Of a DNA stretch of 33,236 bases, positions 1 to 6,678 are shown in pieces. The notes beneath the pieces are model-generated. The model saw only the letters and a program-made list of their open reading frames with translations, made no database searches and had not been told where the DNA came from. Both the position numbers and the translations under genes were made by a program. The number at the start of each line of letters is the position of its first letter. Positions within the stretch are counted from its first letter, which is position 1. Location of the stretch: positions 1-33,236 of the forward strand of contig CAYHEK010000007.1 of the NCBI GenBank assembly GCA_964355545.1. Direction: 5' to 3'. The DNA comes from JAPLGE01 sp964355545. GTDB lineage: Bacteria > Bipolaricaulota > Bipolaricaulia > UBA7950 > UBA9294.

Positions 1-45
1 CAAACCAAAGAGGGCAAAACGTCGAAGGGTGCTCGGGGGCTTCAT
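1..45 (-). CDS. N-terminus of an unidentified protein (partial)
   Basis: The first 15 codons of a minus-strand gene that runs off the left edge are visible, reading MKPPSTLRRFALFGL. A strong Shine-Dalgarno, GGGAGGAAGG, lies 7 bases before the ATG, which is why I accept this as a true start. The two arginines followed by a hydrophobic run could be the beginning of a signal peptide or membrane anchor, but the fragment is too short to assign a family. It lies 111 bp downstream of pgsA on the same strand and could be cotranscribed with it if the hairpin at the pgsA stop does not terminate transcription. Confidence 0.6.
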   Translation of the reverse strand, partial: MKPPSTLRRFALFGL

Positions 46-148
46 GGTCAGTTCCTTCCTCCCCTAGGATCGCACCCTCAGGCGAGAAGGGCGGTCGTGG
101 GCGTAAAGACGAACGGGACGGTTGGTTACCTCGAGGGAAGACAAAGGT

Positions 149-169
149 CCTCTTCGCTAAGCGAAGAGG
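149..169 (-). terminator. Hairpin across the pgsA stop codon, possible weak terminator
   Basis: Two perfectly complementary 10-base arms are separated by one base and enclose the pgsA stop codon. Read on the minus strand the hairpin is followed by ACCTTTGTCTT, a poor U-tract. It may attenuate rather than fully stop transcription into the next minus-strand gene. Confidence 0.4.
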
Positions 170-699
170 CGGCGCGAGCGGTAGAAGTACTCGCCCGCGG
201 AGGCAAGGGAAAGGGCGACCGCGAGGTAGAGGCAGACACTTTGGGCGATCCCGCCTGCGCTCCCCCAGGCAAAGTAGCGATTGGTGAGGACAACGAGAAC
301 GAGGCCGATCTGGGAGATCGTCTTCAGCTTCCCGGAGAGGCTCGCCGCGACGACCTCGCCTTGGGCGATGGCGAAGATCCGAAGCCCGGTGACGAGGAAC
401 TCACGCGCGACGATGACCATCACCGGCGCGGCCGTGAGCTCGCCCAGTTGGACGAAGGAGACGAGGGCGCCCACGACGAGGAGTTTGTCCGCGATCGGGT
501 CGGCGAACTTGCCGAAGAGGGTCGTCTGCTTGAAGCTTCGCGCGAGGTACCCGTCGACCGCGTCCGAGATCGCGGCGAGCGAGAAGAGGGCGATGGCGAG
601 GGCGGTCCCGATCCTCGTCCCCGATAGAACGAGGAACATGAAAAGCGGGACGCTCGCGATGCGGGCGAGCGTGATCTGGTTTGGGATCGTAAGAAGCAT
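157..699 (-). CDS. pgsA: CDP-diacylglycerol-glycerol-3-phosphate 3-phosphatidyltransferase
   Basis: This 180-residue integral membrane enzyme transfers the phosphatidyl group from CDP-diacylglycerol to glycerol 3-phosphate, the committed step to phosphatidylglycerol. The CDP-alcohol phosphotransferase signature is complete at residues 46-71: Asp46, Asp49, Gly50, Ala53, Arg54, Gly63, Asp67 and Asp71. Hydrophobic segments around residues 14-45, 74-95 and 128-170 fit the usual six-helix fold, and the length is typical for PgsA. The ATG is preceded by a GAGGGG Shine-Dalgarno. The gene follows tpiA by 52 bp on the same strand and is probably cotranscribed with it. Phosphatidylserine synthase has the same signature, but the N-terminus (LTIPNQITLARI) is the classic PgsA pattern. 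Confidence 0.93.
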   Translation of the reverse strand: MLLTIPNQITLARIASVPLFMFLVLSGTRIGTALAIALFSLAAISDAVDGYLARSFKQTTLFGKFADPIADKLLVVGALVSFVQLGELTAAPVMVIVAREFLVTGLRIFAIAQGEVVAASLSGKLKTISQIGLVLVVLTNRYFAWGSAGGIAQSVCLYLAVALSLASAGEYFYRSRRLFA

Positions 700-751
700 C
701 TCATCCCCTCGGAGGGAAGGTACTCCCTCTTTCTCTCGTTGTCAAGCCAAG

Positions 752-1510
752 TTAGCGCACGGCGGCGACGATCGCCGCGAGAGATCCGCAAGAGAGGGAG
801 GCCCCGCCCACGAGGGCGCCGTCGACGTCCGGCTCGTTCAGGAAGGGCGCGATGTTCTCCGGCGTCACGCTCCCTCCGTAGAGGAGGCGCACCCCCTCCG
901 CAGCCGCTTTTCCGAAGGCGGCCGCGATCGAACGACGGAGGAAGGCGATCGTCTCCTGGGCCGCCTGGGGGGAGGCGGCCTCGCCCGTCCCGATCGCCCA
1001 CACCGGCTCGTAGGCGATCACGAGCGACTCAACGGCACGGGGCTCGACCCCGCCGAGTCCGGTGACGAGCTGGGAGGTGACCTTCTTCTCCGTCTCCCCG
1101 CGCCGGCGCTCGGGGAGCGTCTCTCCCAGGCAGAGGATCGGGGTAAGAGCGCCGTCAAGCGCCGCGCGGAGCTTGCGGTTCACGAGTGAATCGTCCTCGT
1201 GAAAGAGAGTCCTCCTCTCCGAGTGTCCGACGAGGACGTAACGACAGCCGCAGGAGGCGAGCATCCCCGCGGAGACCTCGCCGGTGAAGGCCCCTCCCTT
1301 CTCACAGGAGAGGTCCTGGCCGCCGAGCGAGACTCCGGTCTCGGCGAGGAGGGCGCCGGCACGATCGAGCGACGTGAACGGCGGAAGGAGGACGACCTCC
1401 ACCTCCTTGTTCTGCGCGACGAGGGGAAGGAAGAAGCGGAGGAAGCTCTCCGTCTCCGCGGGGGTCTTGTTCATCTTCCAGTTCCCCGCAATCAGGCGTC
1501 GTCTTGCCAT
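752..1510 (-). CDS. tpiA: Triosephosphate isomerase
   Basis: This 252-residue cytosolic TIM-barrel enzyme interconverts dihydroxyacetone phosphate and glyceraldehyde 3-phosphate in glycolysis and gluconeogenesis. Catalytic residues are all present: Asn10 and Lys12 in the AGNWKMN motif, His96 in GHSERR, and Glu168 in the AYEPVWAIGTG loop. The phosphate-binding YGGSV motif near the C-terminus is also intact. The reading frame stays open far upstream, but the family N-terminus begins at this ATG, which has an AGGAGGG Shine-Dalgarno 3-4 bases before it. It heads a short unit with pgsA and is transcribed away from the slipin gene from its own promoter. Confidence 0.97.
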   Translation of the reverse strand: MARRRLIAGNWKMNKTPAETESFLRFFLPLVAQNKEVEVVLLPPFTSLDRAGALLAETGVSLGGQDLSCEKGGAFTGEVSAGMLASCGCRYVLVGHSERRTLFHEDDSLVNRKLRAALDGALTPILCLGETLPERRRGETEKKVTSQLVTGLGGVEPRAVESLVIAYEPVWAIGTGEAASPQAAQETIAFLRRSIAAAFGKAAAEGVRLLYGGSVTPENIAPFLNEPDVDGALVGGASLSCGSLAAIVAAVR

Positions 1511-1534
1511 CGTCCCTCCTTCGATTCGCGCGGG

Positions 1535-1564
1535 ATTATATCCTCTATAGACGAATGAGTGGAA
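1535..1564 (-). promoter_or_regulatory. Promoter of tpiA-pgsA
   Basis: On the minus strand a consensus -10 TATAAT occupies 1535-1540, with a weak -35 (TTCCAC, 1559-1564) at 18 bp spacing. The predicted transcript start leaves roughly 17-19 nt of leader containing the tpiA Shine-Dalgarno. Confidence 0.6.
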
Positions 1565-1569
1565 AGGAG

Positions 1570-1599
1570 TTGACATCGAGCGGCCGCTCCCCGTATGAT
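1570..1599 (+). promoter_or_regulatory. Sigma-70-type promoter of the slipin gene
   Basis: A perfect -35 TTGACA (1570-1575) and a -10 TATGAT (1594-1599) are separated by 18 bp. An AAAGGAGGG Shine-Dalgarno (1609-1617) and the slipin ATG at 1625 follow at ordinary distances. The -35 box starts only about 6 bp from the end of the divergent tpiA promoter. Confidence 0.75.
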
Positions 1600-1624
1600 C
1601 CCTAAACGAAAGGAGGGAACGAGT

Positions 1625-2371
1625 ATGGTCATTACCATTGCAGCGATCGCGGCTGTTGCCGTCTTCATTCTCCTGAACGCGATCCGCGTCGTGCGCGAGT
1701 ACGAGCGGGGGGTGATCTTCCGCCTGGGGCGGCTCGTGGGGGCAAAGGGGCCGGGGATCTTCCTCCTCATCCCGATCGTCGACAAGATGGTGAAGATCAG
1801 CCTGCGGACGATCACCCTCGACGTCCCGCCGCAGGAAGTGATCACCAAGGACAACGTGACGTCGAACGTCAACGCCGTCCTCTTCTTCCGCGTCGTCGAT
1901 CCGTGCGCCGCCGTCGTCCAGGTGGAGAACTTCCTCGAGGCGACGCGCCAGATCGCCATGACGACCCTGCGCAGCGTGATCGGCGCCGTCGAACTCGACC
2001 AGCTCCTCGCCGAACGGGAGAAGATCAACCTGAAGCTCCAGGAGATCGTGGACGAGCAGACCGACCCGTGGGGGATCAAGGTGAAGGCGATGGAACTGAA
2101 GGACGTGAAGATCCCCGCTGACATGCAGCGGGCGATCGCGCGCCAGGCCGAGGCGGAAAGGGAGCGCCGCGCGAAGATCATCAACGCCGAAGGGGAGCTT
2201 CAGGCGGCGACGAAGCTCTCCGAGGCGGCGGCGATCATCGACAAGAATCCCGCCGCCCTTCAGCTCCGCTACCTGCAAACGCTCGTCGACATCTCCGCGG
2301 AGAACGCCTCGACGATCGTCTTCCCGGTCCCGATTGACTTCTTCCACTTCCTGCAGAAGCGCTCGTCCTAA
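1625..2371 (+). CDS. Slipin / stomatin-like SPFH-domain membrane protein
   Basis: A 248-residue member of the stomatin/prohibitin/flotillin/HflC (SPFH) superfamily. An N-terminal hydrophobic anchor (residues 2-19) is followed by the stomatin-type segment REYERGVIFRLGRLVG, the SPFH domain to about residue 190, and an Ala/Glu-rich coiled coil with the slipin hallmark AEAERERRAKIINAEGE. Such proteins form membrane-bound rings that organise microdomains and membrane proteases. Many prokaryotic slipins are encoded beside an NfeD protease-like partner, but none is adjacent here. The ATG at 1625 was chosen over an earlier in-frame ATG because it has the AAAGGAGGG Shine-Dalgarno, and the upstream ATG overlaps the promoter. 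Confidence 0.9.
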   Translation: MVITIAAIAAVAVFILLNAIRVVREYERGVIFRLGRLVGAKGPGIFLLIPIVDKMVKISLRTITLDVPPQEVITKDNVTSNVNAVLFFRVVDPCAAVVQVENFLEATRQIAMTTLRSVIGAVELDQLLAEREKINLKLQEIVDEQTDPWGIKVKAMELKDVKIPADMQRAIARQAEAERERRAKIINAEGELQAATKLSEAAAIIDKNPAALQLRYLQTLVDISAENASTIVFPVPIDFFHFLQKRSS

Positions 2372-2383
2372 GGGAACGTCCCG

Positions 2384-2494
2384 AGGCGGCGTTACGACGC
2401 CGTCGTAGTGGGGGCCAGGCCCGCCGGCTGCGAAGCGGCCCTCGCTGTACGTTTGGGGTTGGCGACCGCCCTCGTCGCGATCGACATGCGGCGC
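2384..2494 (+). pseudogene. Decayed 5' fragment of an mnmG (gidA)-like gene
   Basis: About 37 codons read as the N-terminal FAD-binding beta-alpha-beta unit of the tRNA-modifying enzyme MnmG: a YDAVVVGA strand, then PAGCEAALAVRLGLATALVA, closely resembling the MnmG pattern YDVIVIGAGHAGCEAALAAARLG. The dinucleotide-binding glycine motif is damaged (GARPAG where GAGHAG is expected). There is no plausible start codon between this segment and the in-frame slipin stop codon, and similarity ends where the oppositely oriented ftsI stop codon begins. I read it as a remnant left by a rearrangement. Family assignment is from memory of the MnmG N-terminus; another FAD-dependent oxidoreductase is possible. 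Confidence 0.6.
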
Positions 2495-4159
2495 TTAACG
2501 GGAGCCCGCCTGCGCGACCGGGGCGAGGTGCTCGACCTGCACGAGGCGCGACGCGGCGGCGTGGAAGATCTGGCCGGCGGTGTAGCCTCCCCACACCGGG
2601 GTCGTCTTCACCTCGTCGAGGACGATGAGGAAGAGGTACTCCGGCCGGTCGCCGGGGAGGAAGCCGGCGAAGAGAGAGGTGTACTTCCCCGCCACGTACC
2701 CCTTCCCGGGGACTGCCTTCTGCGCCGTCCCCGTCTTCCCCGCGACCGCGAACCCCTCGACCTCGGCAAGGGTCCCCGTCCCCCGCTCCACGACCCCACG
2801 CAAGAGCCCAAGCATCGTGGCGCAGCTTTCCTCCGAGGCGACGCGCCGCGGGGCGGCCGGCGCATCAGCGAGCGCTGCGTCGTCCCGCACGATCCGCGGG
2901 ACGACGAGCAGGCCGCCGTTTGCGATGACCGACATCGCCCGCGCGAGCTGGATCCCGGTCACGCCGACGGACTGGCCGATCGCAGTTGAAGCGAGGGAGA
3001 GCCCCGACCAGTCCGCGACATCGGTCAGGATCCCGTTCTCCTCTCCCGGAAGGGCTATCCCCGTCTTCTGGCCGAAGCCAAGCTCGACGAGAAACCGGTA
3101 GAGTCGCTCCTCGCCCAGCTTCTCCGCGGCGCGGATCATCCCCGTGTTGATCGATTGGGCGATGACCTCCACGAACGGGACCATCCCGTAGGACTTGTTC
3201 TCCGAGTTGTGGATCGTGTGGCCGTAGAGGGTGATCCCGTCGTTGCCGTTGAAGCGGTCCTCCGCCCGCACCGCCCCGCAGTCGAGGGCGGCGAGGCCGC
3301 TGACCGCCTTGAACGCCGATCCCGGCTCGAAGAGGAAGCTCACCGCGAGGTTCTTCCGCTGCCCAGCGTTCGAGCCTTGAAAGCGGTTGAGGTCGTAGCG
3401 GTGGTCCTGCGCCATCGCGAGGACCTCACCGCTCTTGGGGTCGAGGAGGACGATGAAGCCGGCATTAGGCTTAAACCGCGCGCTCCCGCGGTCGATCTCC
3501 TCCTCGCAGAGGAGCTGCAAGCGACTGTCGACCGTGAGGTGGAGATCTTCCCCCGGCCTCCCTTTCTCCACTGTCTCCGCGTGGTAGGTGCGGCCGTCCG
3601 CGCCCTGCACGACGTGGAGCTTGGCAGGAGCCCCTCCCAGCCAGGAATCGAACAGGACCTCGAGACCCTCGAGGCCCCGCCCGTCCGTCCCCACGAAGCC
3701 GATGAGGTTCGAAGCAAGGGCGCCCTGCGGGTAGCACCGCTTCCAGGTGTCGATGAAGATGAGGCCGTAGGCACTCTCTGCCTTCGTCCGCCTCTCGATC
3801 GCCCGCGCCGCCTCGAGGCTCACTTTGCGATCGAGCCAGGTGAAGTAGCTCGGGCGGTAGACGAGCTGTTCGAGGGATCGAGCGGGGACCCCAAGCTCCT
3901 CGCTCAGGATCTTGACGAGCGTCTCGGGTTTCGTCATGTTGAAGCTGTCGATCGCTATCGCGACCGCCTTCACGTCGAATGCGAGCGAGACGCCGTTCCG
4001 GTCGTAGATGGTCCCGCGGCGGGGAGGGACATCGATCGTCCGCTCCTGCATCGCCCGCGCGGCGGCGACCCAGCGGCCGTGCTCCACGACCTGGAGCTGG
4101 ACGAGACGGGCGACGATGAAAAAGGACAAGAAAGAGAGTAGGAGCGCGAGGGCGCGCAT
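2495..4159 (-). CDS. ftsI: Septal peptidoglycan transpeptidase FtsI (class B penicillin-binding protein)
   Basis: A 554-residue bitopic membrane protein that cross-links peptidoglycan at the division septum. Domains in order: a membrane anchor (residues 2-22), a pedestal beginning with the conserved RRGTIYDRNG (47-56), and a transpeptidase domain from about 230. The penicillin-binding motifs are intact: Ser281-x-x-Lys284 (SAFK), Ser336-Ile-Asn338, and Lys475-Thr-Gly477. There are no PASTA repeats. The ATG at 4159 lies 19 bp after the ftsL stop with a GGAG element before it; the frame stays open upstream, but an earlier start would overlap ftsL. It is the last gene of the csaB-rsmH-ftsL-ftsI run, and the murE or murF genes that often follow are absent here. 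Confidence 0.93.
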   Translation of the reverse strand: MRALALLLSFLSFFIVARLVQLQVVEHGRWVAAARAMQERTIDVPPRRGTIYDRNGVSLAFDVKAVAIAIDSFNMTKPETLVKILSEELGVPARSLEQLVYRPSYFTWLDRKVSLEAARAIERRTKAESAYGLIFIDTWKRCYPQGALASNLIGFVGTDGRGLEGLEVLFDSWLGGAPAKLHVVQGADGRTYHAETVEKGRPGEDLHLTVDSRLQLLCEEEIDRGSARFKPNAGFIVLLDPKSGEVLAMAQDHRYDLNRFQGSNAGQRKNLAVSFLFEPGSAFKAVSGLAALDCGAVRAEDRFNGNDGITLYGHTIHNSENKSYGMVPFVEVIAQSINTGMIRAAEKLGEERLYRFLVELGFGQKTGIALPGEENGILTDVADWSGLSLASTAIGQSVGVTGIQLARAMSVIANGGLLVVPRIVRDDAALADAPAAPRRVASEESCATMLGLLRGVVERGTGTLAEVEGFAVAGKTGTAQKAVPGKGYVAGKYTSLFAGFLPGDRPEYLFLIVLDEVKTTPVWGGYTAGQIFHAAASRLVQVEHLAPVAQAGSR

Positions 4160-4178
4160 CCGCTTCTCCGTCGTCTCT

Positions 4179-4541
4179 CTAACGGTCCTCGGTCGCGGGT
4201 TCCAGGTGGACATAACGCGTGTTGGCCGGCTCGACCATGTGGAGCGTCGTGCGGGCGATGCGGGAGACTCGCTCAAGTGAGAAGGCCTGCCCGATCTCAA
4301 ACTCCAAGGAGCGGTTCACCTCCTCGGTTGCGGTGAGCGCCTCCCGCGCGGCCTCCCGTTTTGCCGTGAGATCGAGGATCAGGGCACCCTGCCAGAGATA
4401 GAAGAGACAGAGTCCGGTCACGGCGAGGGCCACGAGGAGCGTGACCCCGCTCGTCGCGGGCCAATGGACGGCTGGTGCCGGCCAACCGCGCCGCGTCCGC
4501 CCAAGCGAAAAACCGATCCCCCCTCTCCTTCGGCGTCGCAT
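4179..4541 (-). CDS. ftsL: FtsL-like division protein
   Basis: A 120-residue small bitopic protein: a very basic N-terminus (five arginines in residues 2-6), one membrane helix at about 31-50, then a periplasmic coiled coil (about 55-88) rich in Ala, Glu and Leu, followed by a segment ERVSRIARTTLHMVEP typical of FtsL/DivIC proteins. Sequence conservation in this family is poor, so the call rests on topology and on its place between rsmH and ftsI, the standard order in the division and cell wall cluster. Its role is to form the FtsQLB-type complex that activates the septal synthase. The ATG has only a weak GGGGG element before it. Cell division protein FtsB is the alternative family. Confidence 0.8.
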   Translation of the reverse strand: MRRRRRGGIGFSLGRTRRGWPAPAVHWPATSGVTLLVALAVTGLCLFYLWQGALILDLTAKREAAREALTATEEVNRSLEFEIGQAFSLERVSRIARTTLHMVEPANTRYVHLEPATEDR

Positions 4542-4605
4542 CCCCCGTTCAAGGTAAAGGACCCGGGTACGCGCGAAGGGGACATTTGTCGAACAAGGAG
4601 GCGAA

Positions 4606-5574
4606 CTACGTTACCTTGCGCGCCGCGCGCAGCTTCGCGCTGCGACTGCGGGGATTCGCGGAGACCTCCGCTGCGGAAGGGACGACCGGCCGGGGGGTGA
4701 GGACCTCCGCCTCGACCTTCTTCCCGCAGACGCAGATCGGGAGGTCAGGCGGACAAGTGCAGGGGGCGCTCTTCTCGCGGAAGAACCCCTTCACGATCCG
4801 ATCCTCGAGAGAGTGGTAGCTGATCACGGCGATCGTCCCCCCCACTCTCAGGGCGCGGAAACCGGCCTCGAGCCCCGAGGTGAGGTTCTCAAGCTCCTCG
4901 TTCACCGCGATCCGGAGCGCCTGGAACGTGCGCGTCGCCGGATCGATCCGTCGCGGGTGGAAGCGGCCGGGAATCGCGCGGCGCACGATCGCGGCGAGGT
5001 CTTCCGTCGTCTCGATGGGACGGCTTGCCCGCGCGGCGAGGATGGCGCGGGAGATCCGGCGGGCGAAGCGCTCCTCGCCGTATCGGGTGAGAATCGCCTC
5101 AAGCTCCTCCGCGGAGGAGCGGTTCACGAGGTCACCCGCCGTGCGGGGCGCGTCGCGGTCCATCCGCATGTCGAGGGGACCTTCCGCACGGAAGCTGAAC
5201 CCCCGCTCCGCACAGTCCAGTTGAAAGGAGGAGAGGCCGAGGTCGAGGAGGAGCCCGTCCGTCGCCTCGATCCCGACGTCCGCGAGGTGCCGGCCGACGT
5301 CGCGGTAGTTCCCGCAAACGAGGTGAACGCGGTCGCCGAAGGGAGCGAGGCGCTCGGCGGCCCGCGCCAGGGCCTCGCGGTCGCGGTCGATCCCGAGGAG
5401 GGTGATCTTGGGTTCTGCCTCGAGGAGAGCCGCGGCGTGGCCGCCCAGGCCGACCGTCCCGTCGACGTAGGCTCCTCCCGGCCGCGGCTCGAGGAGCCGC
5501 ACAACCTCTCGACACAGGACGGGAGTGTGGCCGGGCCACTCCGTGGGAGACTCCTCTTTGCCCACTCTAGGCAT
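4606..5574 (-). CDS. rsmH: 16S rRNA (cytosine-1402-N4)-methyltransferase RsmH (MraW)
   Basis: A 322-residue SAM-dependent methyltransferase that modifies C1402 of 16S rRNA in the decoding centre. Visible landmarks are the N-terminal HTPVL (16-20), the SAM-binding motif GTVGLGGH (39-46), the GIDRD second strand, the LLDLGLSSFQLD segment, and the late ISYHSLEDRIVK motif. A Cys-rich stretch, CTCPPDLPICVC, typical of the family precedes the C-terminus. The ATG has a GGGAGGAAG Shine-Dalgarno, and the first 8 bases overlap the end of csaB, suggesting coupled translation. Although the frame is open further upstream, the family N-terminus starts here. Confidence 0.95.
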   Translation of the reverse strand: MPRVGKEESPTEWPGHTPVLCREVVRLLEPRPGGAYVDGTVGLGGHAAALLEAEPKITLLGIDRDREALARAAERLAPFGDRVHLVCGNYRDVGRHLADVGIEATDGLLLDLGLSSFQLDCAERGFSFRAEGPLDMRMDRDAPRTAGDLVNRSSAEELEAILTRYGEERFARRISRAILAARASRPIETTEDLAAIVRRAIPGRFHPRRIDPATRTFQALRIAVNEELENLTSGLEAGFRALRVGGTIAVISYHSLEDRIVKGFFREKSAPCTCPPDLPICVCGKKVEAEVLTPRPVVPSAAEVSANPRSRSAKLRAARKVT

Positions 5575-6643
5575 CGCTTCCTCCCAGGATCGCCTCAAGC
5601 TGTGCGAGGAAGGACGAAAAGGCTTCCCGCGTGCGCTCGTGGAGACGGTGGTACGCCGCCCGAAGCGCCACCCTGTACGCGGGGGGAAAGCCGAGGACGG
5701 AAAGGGCCTCCTCGACCGACGGGAGAGGGGAAGAGGGGATCTTAAGTCCACCGAGGGAGCGCACCTCCGCGAGGAGGCGCTCGATCTTTGGGTCCTCGGG
5801 GACGGCGAGGATCGGCGTCCCCGTTCGCAGGGCCGCCTCGACGGCGTGCAGGCGCGAAGCGATGAGGAGGTCCGCGCAAGCGAGCTCCTCCGTCACCTCG
5901 GCGAGGGTCGCCGGGGAGGCGATCCGGCAGGGAACGCCGCTTGTCTTGGCTAGTTCTTCGGCGAAGGGAAGGTCCTCCGCGGGAAAGGAGACGAGGAGGG
6001 TGAAGGAGGCGTCCGTCCGCGCGTGCAGCCCATGGAGGAGCGTGACCATCCGCTCGGAGAGGGCCCGCCGCGCCAAGGGATGAGGTCCCTTGAGGGCGAG
6101 GGCGACCCGCGGCCTTTCCCCGGCCGGGGCCCCGTCGCACCCGTCAAGCGGAGGGAAGAGGAAGAAGAGGTCCCCATCCAAGACGGCCGCACGTCCCATC
6201 GACCGCACGAGGGAAAGGCTTCCCGCGTCGCGGCAGCCGATGTAGCATGCCTTCGCTAGGGCGAAGCGGGTCGCCGCGCGCGCGAGCCGTCCGCGGATCG
6301 GTCCGATCCCCTGACCGAGGAGGAAGACCGGCCGGCGAGCGAGCCGTGCGAGGAGGACGAGGGAGAGGTAGTAGTACAGGGATCGCACGCTCGTCCGGTT
6401 CTGGAGGAGGCCTCCTCCTCCGAAGAGGAGGGCAAAGGAGCGACGGAGCGCGGCGAGGACGCTTCTGGGGTCCGCGCGGTCCACCTCGCCAACCCCTGGA
6501 GGCTGCGCCACAAGGAAAAGAGGGGTCACAGAGCGCGGCAGCCCTTGCGCGAGCGCGAGGCGGAGGAGCTCGTCACCGAGGTTCCCGAACCCGTAGTAGC
6601 CGGCCACGAGAACCGTCCGTTCTTGCTTCACCGCCTCCCTCAC
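5567..6643 (-). CDS. csaB: Polysaccharide pyruvyl transferase (CsaB family)
   Basis: A 358-residue cytosolic glycosyltransferase-B-like enzyme expected to transfer a pyruvyl group from phosphoenolpyruvate to a cell-wall polysaccharide; pyruvylated polymer is the docking site for S-layer homology (SLH) domains. The family motif GYYGFGNLGDE sits at residues 15-25, a GGGGLLQ loop follows near residue 76, and a LLGQGIGP segment near 107. The C-terminal half has the ASRLHAVEAALRTGTPILA pattern common to this family. The start is GTG, with a GGGAAGGG element upstream and 35 bp after mutS. Its presence implies an SLH-anchored surface layer or outer membrane. The link to rsmH and ftsI ties it to envelope biogenesis. 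Confidence 0.88.
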   Translation of the reverse strand: MREAVKQERTVLVAGYYGFGNLGDELLRLALAQGLPRSVTPLFLVAQPPGVGEVDRADPRSVLAALRRSFALLFGGGGLLQNRTSVRSLYYYLSLVLLARLARRPVFLLGQGIGPIRGRLARAATRFALAKACYIGCRDAGSLSLVRSMGRAAVLDGDLFFLFPPLDGCDGAPAGERPRVALALKGPHPLARRALSERMVTLLHGLHARTDASFTLLVSFPAEDLPFAEELAKTSGVPCRIASPATLAEVTEELACADLLIASRLHAVEAALRTGTPILAVPEDPKIERLLAEVRSLGGLKIPSSPLPSVEEALSVLGFPPAYRVALRAAYHRLHERTREAFSSFLAQLEAILGGSDA

Positions 6644-6678
6644 CCCGTGCCCTTCCCAAAGGCGCCGCCCGCGCAGGA

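Noticed and set aside
1511..2347. N-terminal extension of tpiA across the slipin gene
   Set aside because: Triosephosphate isomerase starts at the ATG with a strong Shine-Dalgarno at 1510; the upstream frame is antisense to slipin.
2372..2402. Hairpin CGGCGT-TACG-ACGCCG after slipin as an intrinsic terminator
   Set aside because: The stem is only 6 bp and no T-run follows; it falls within the mnmG-like remnant.
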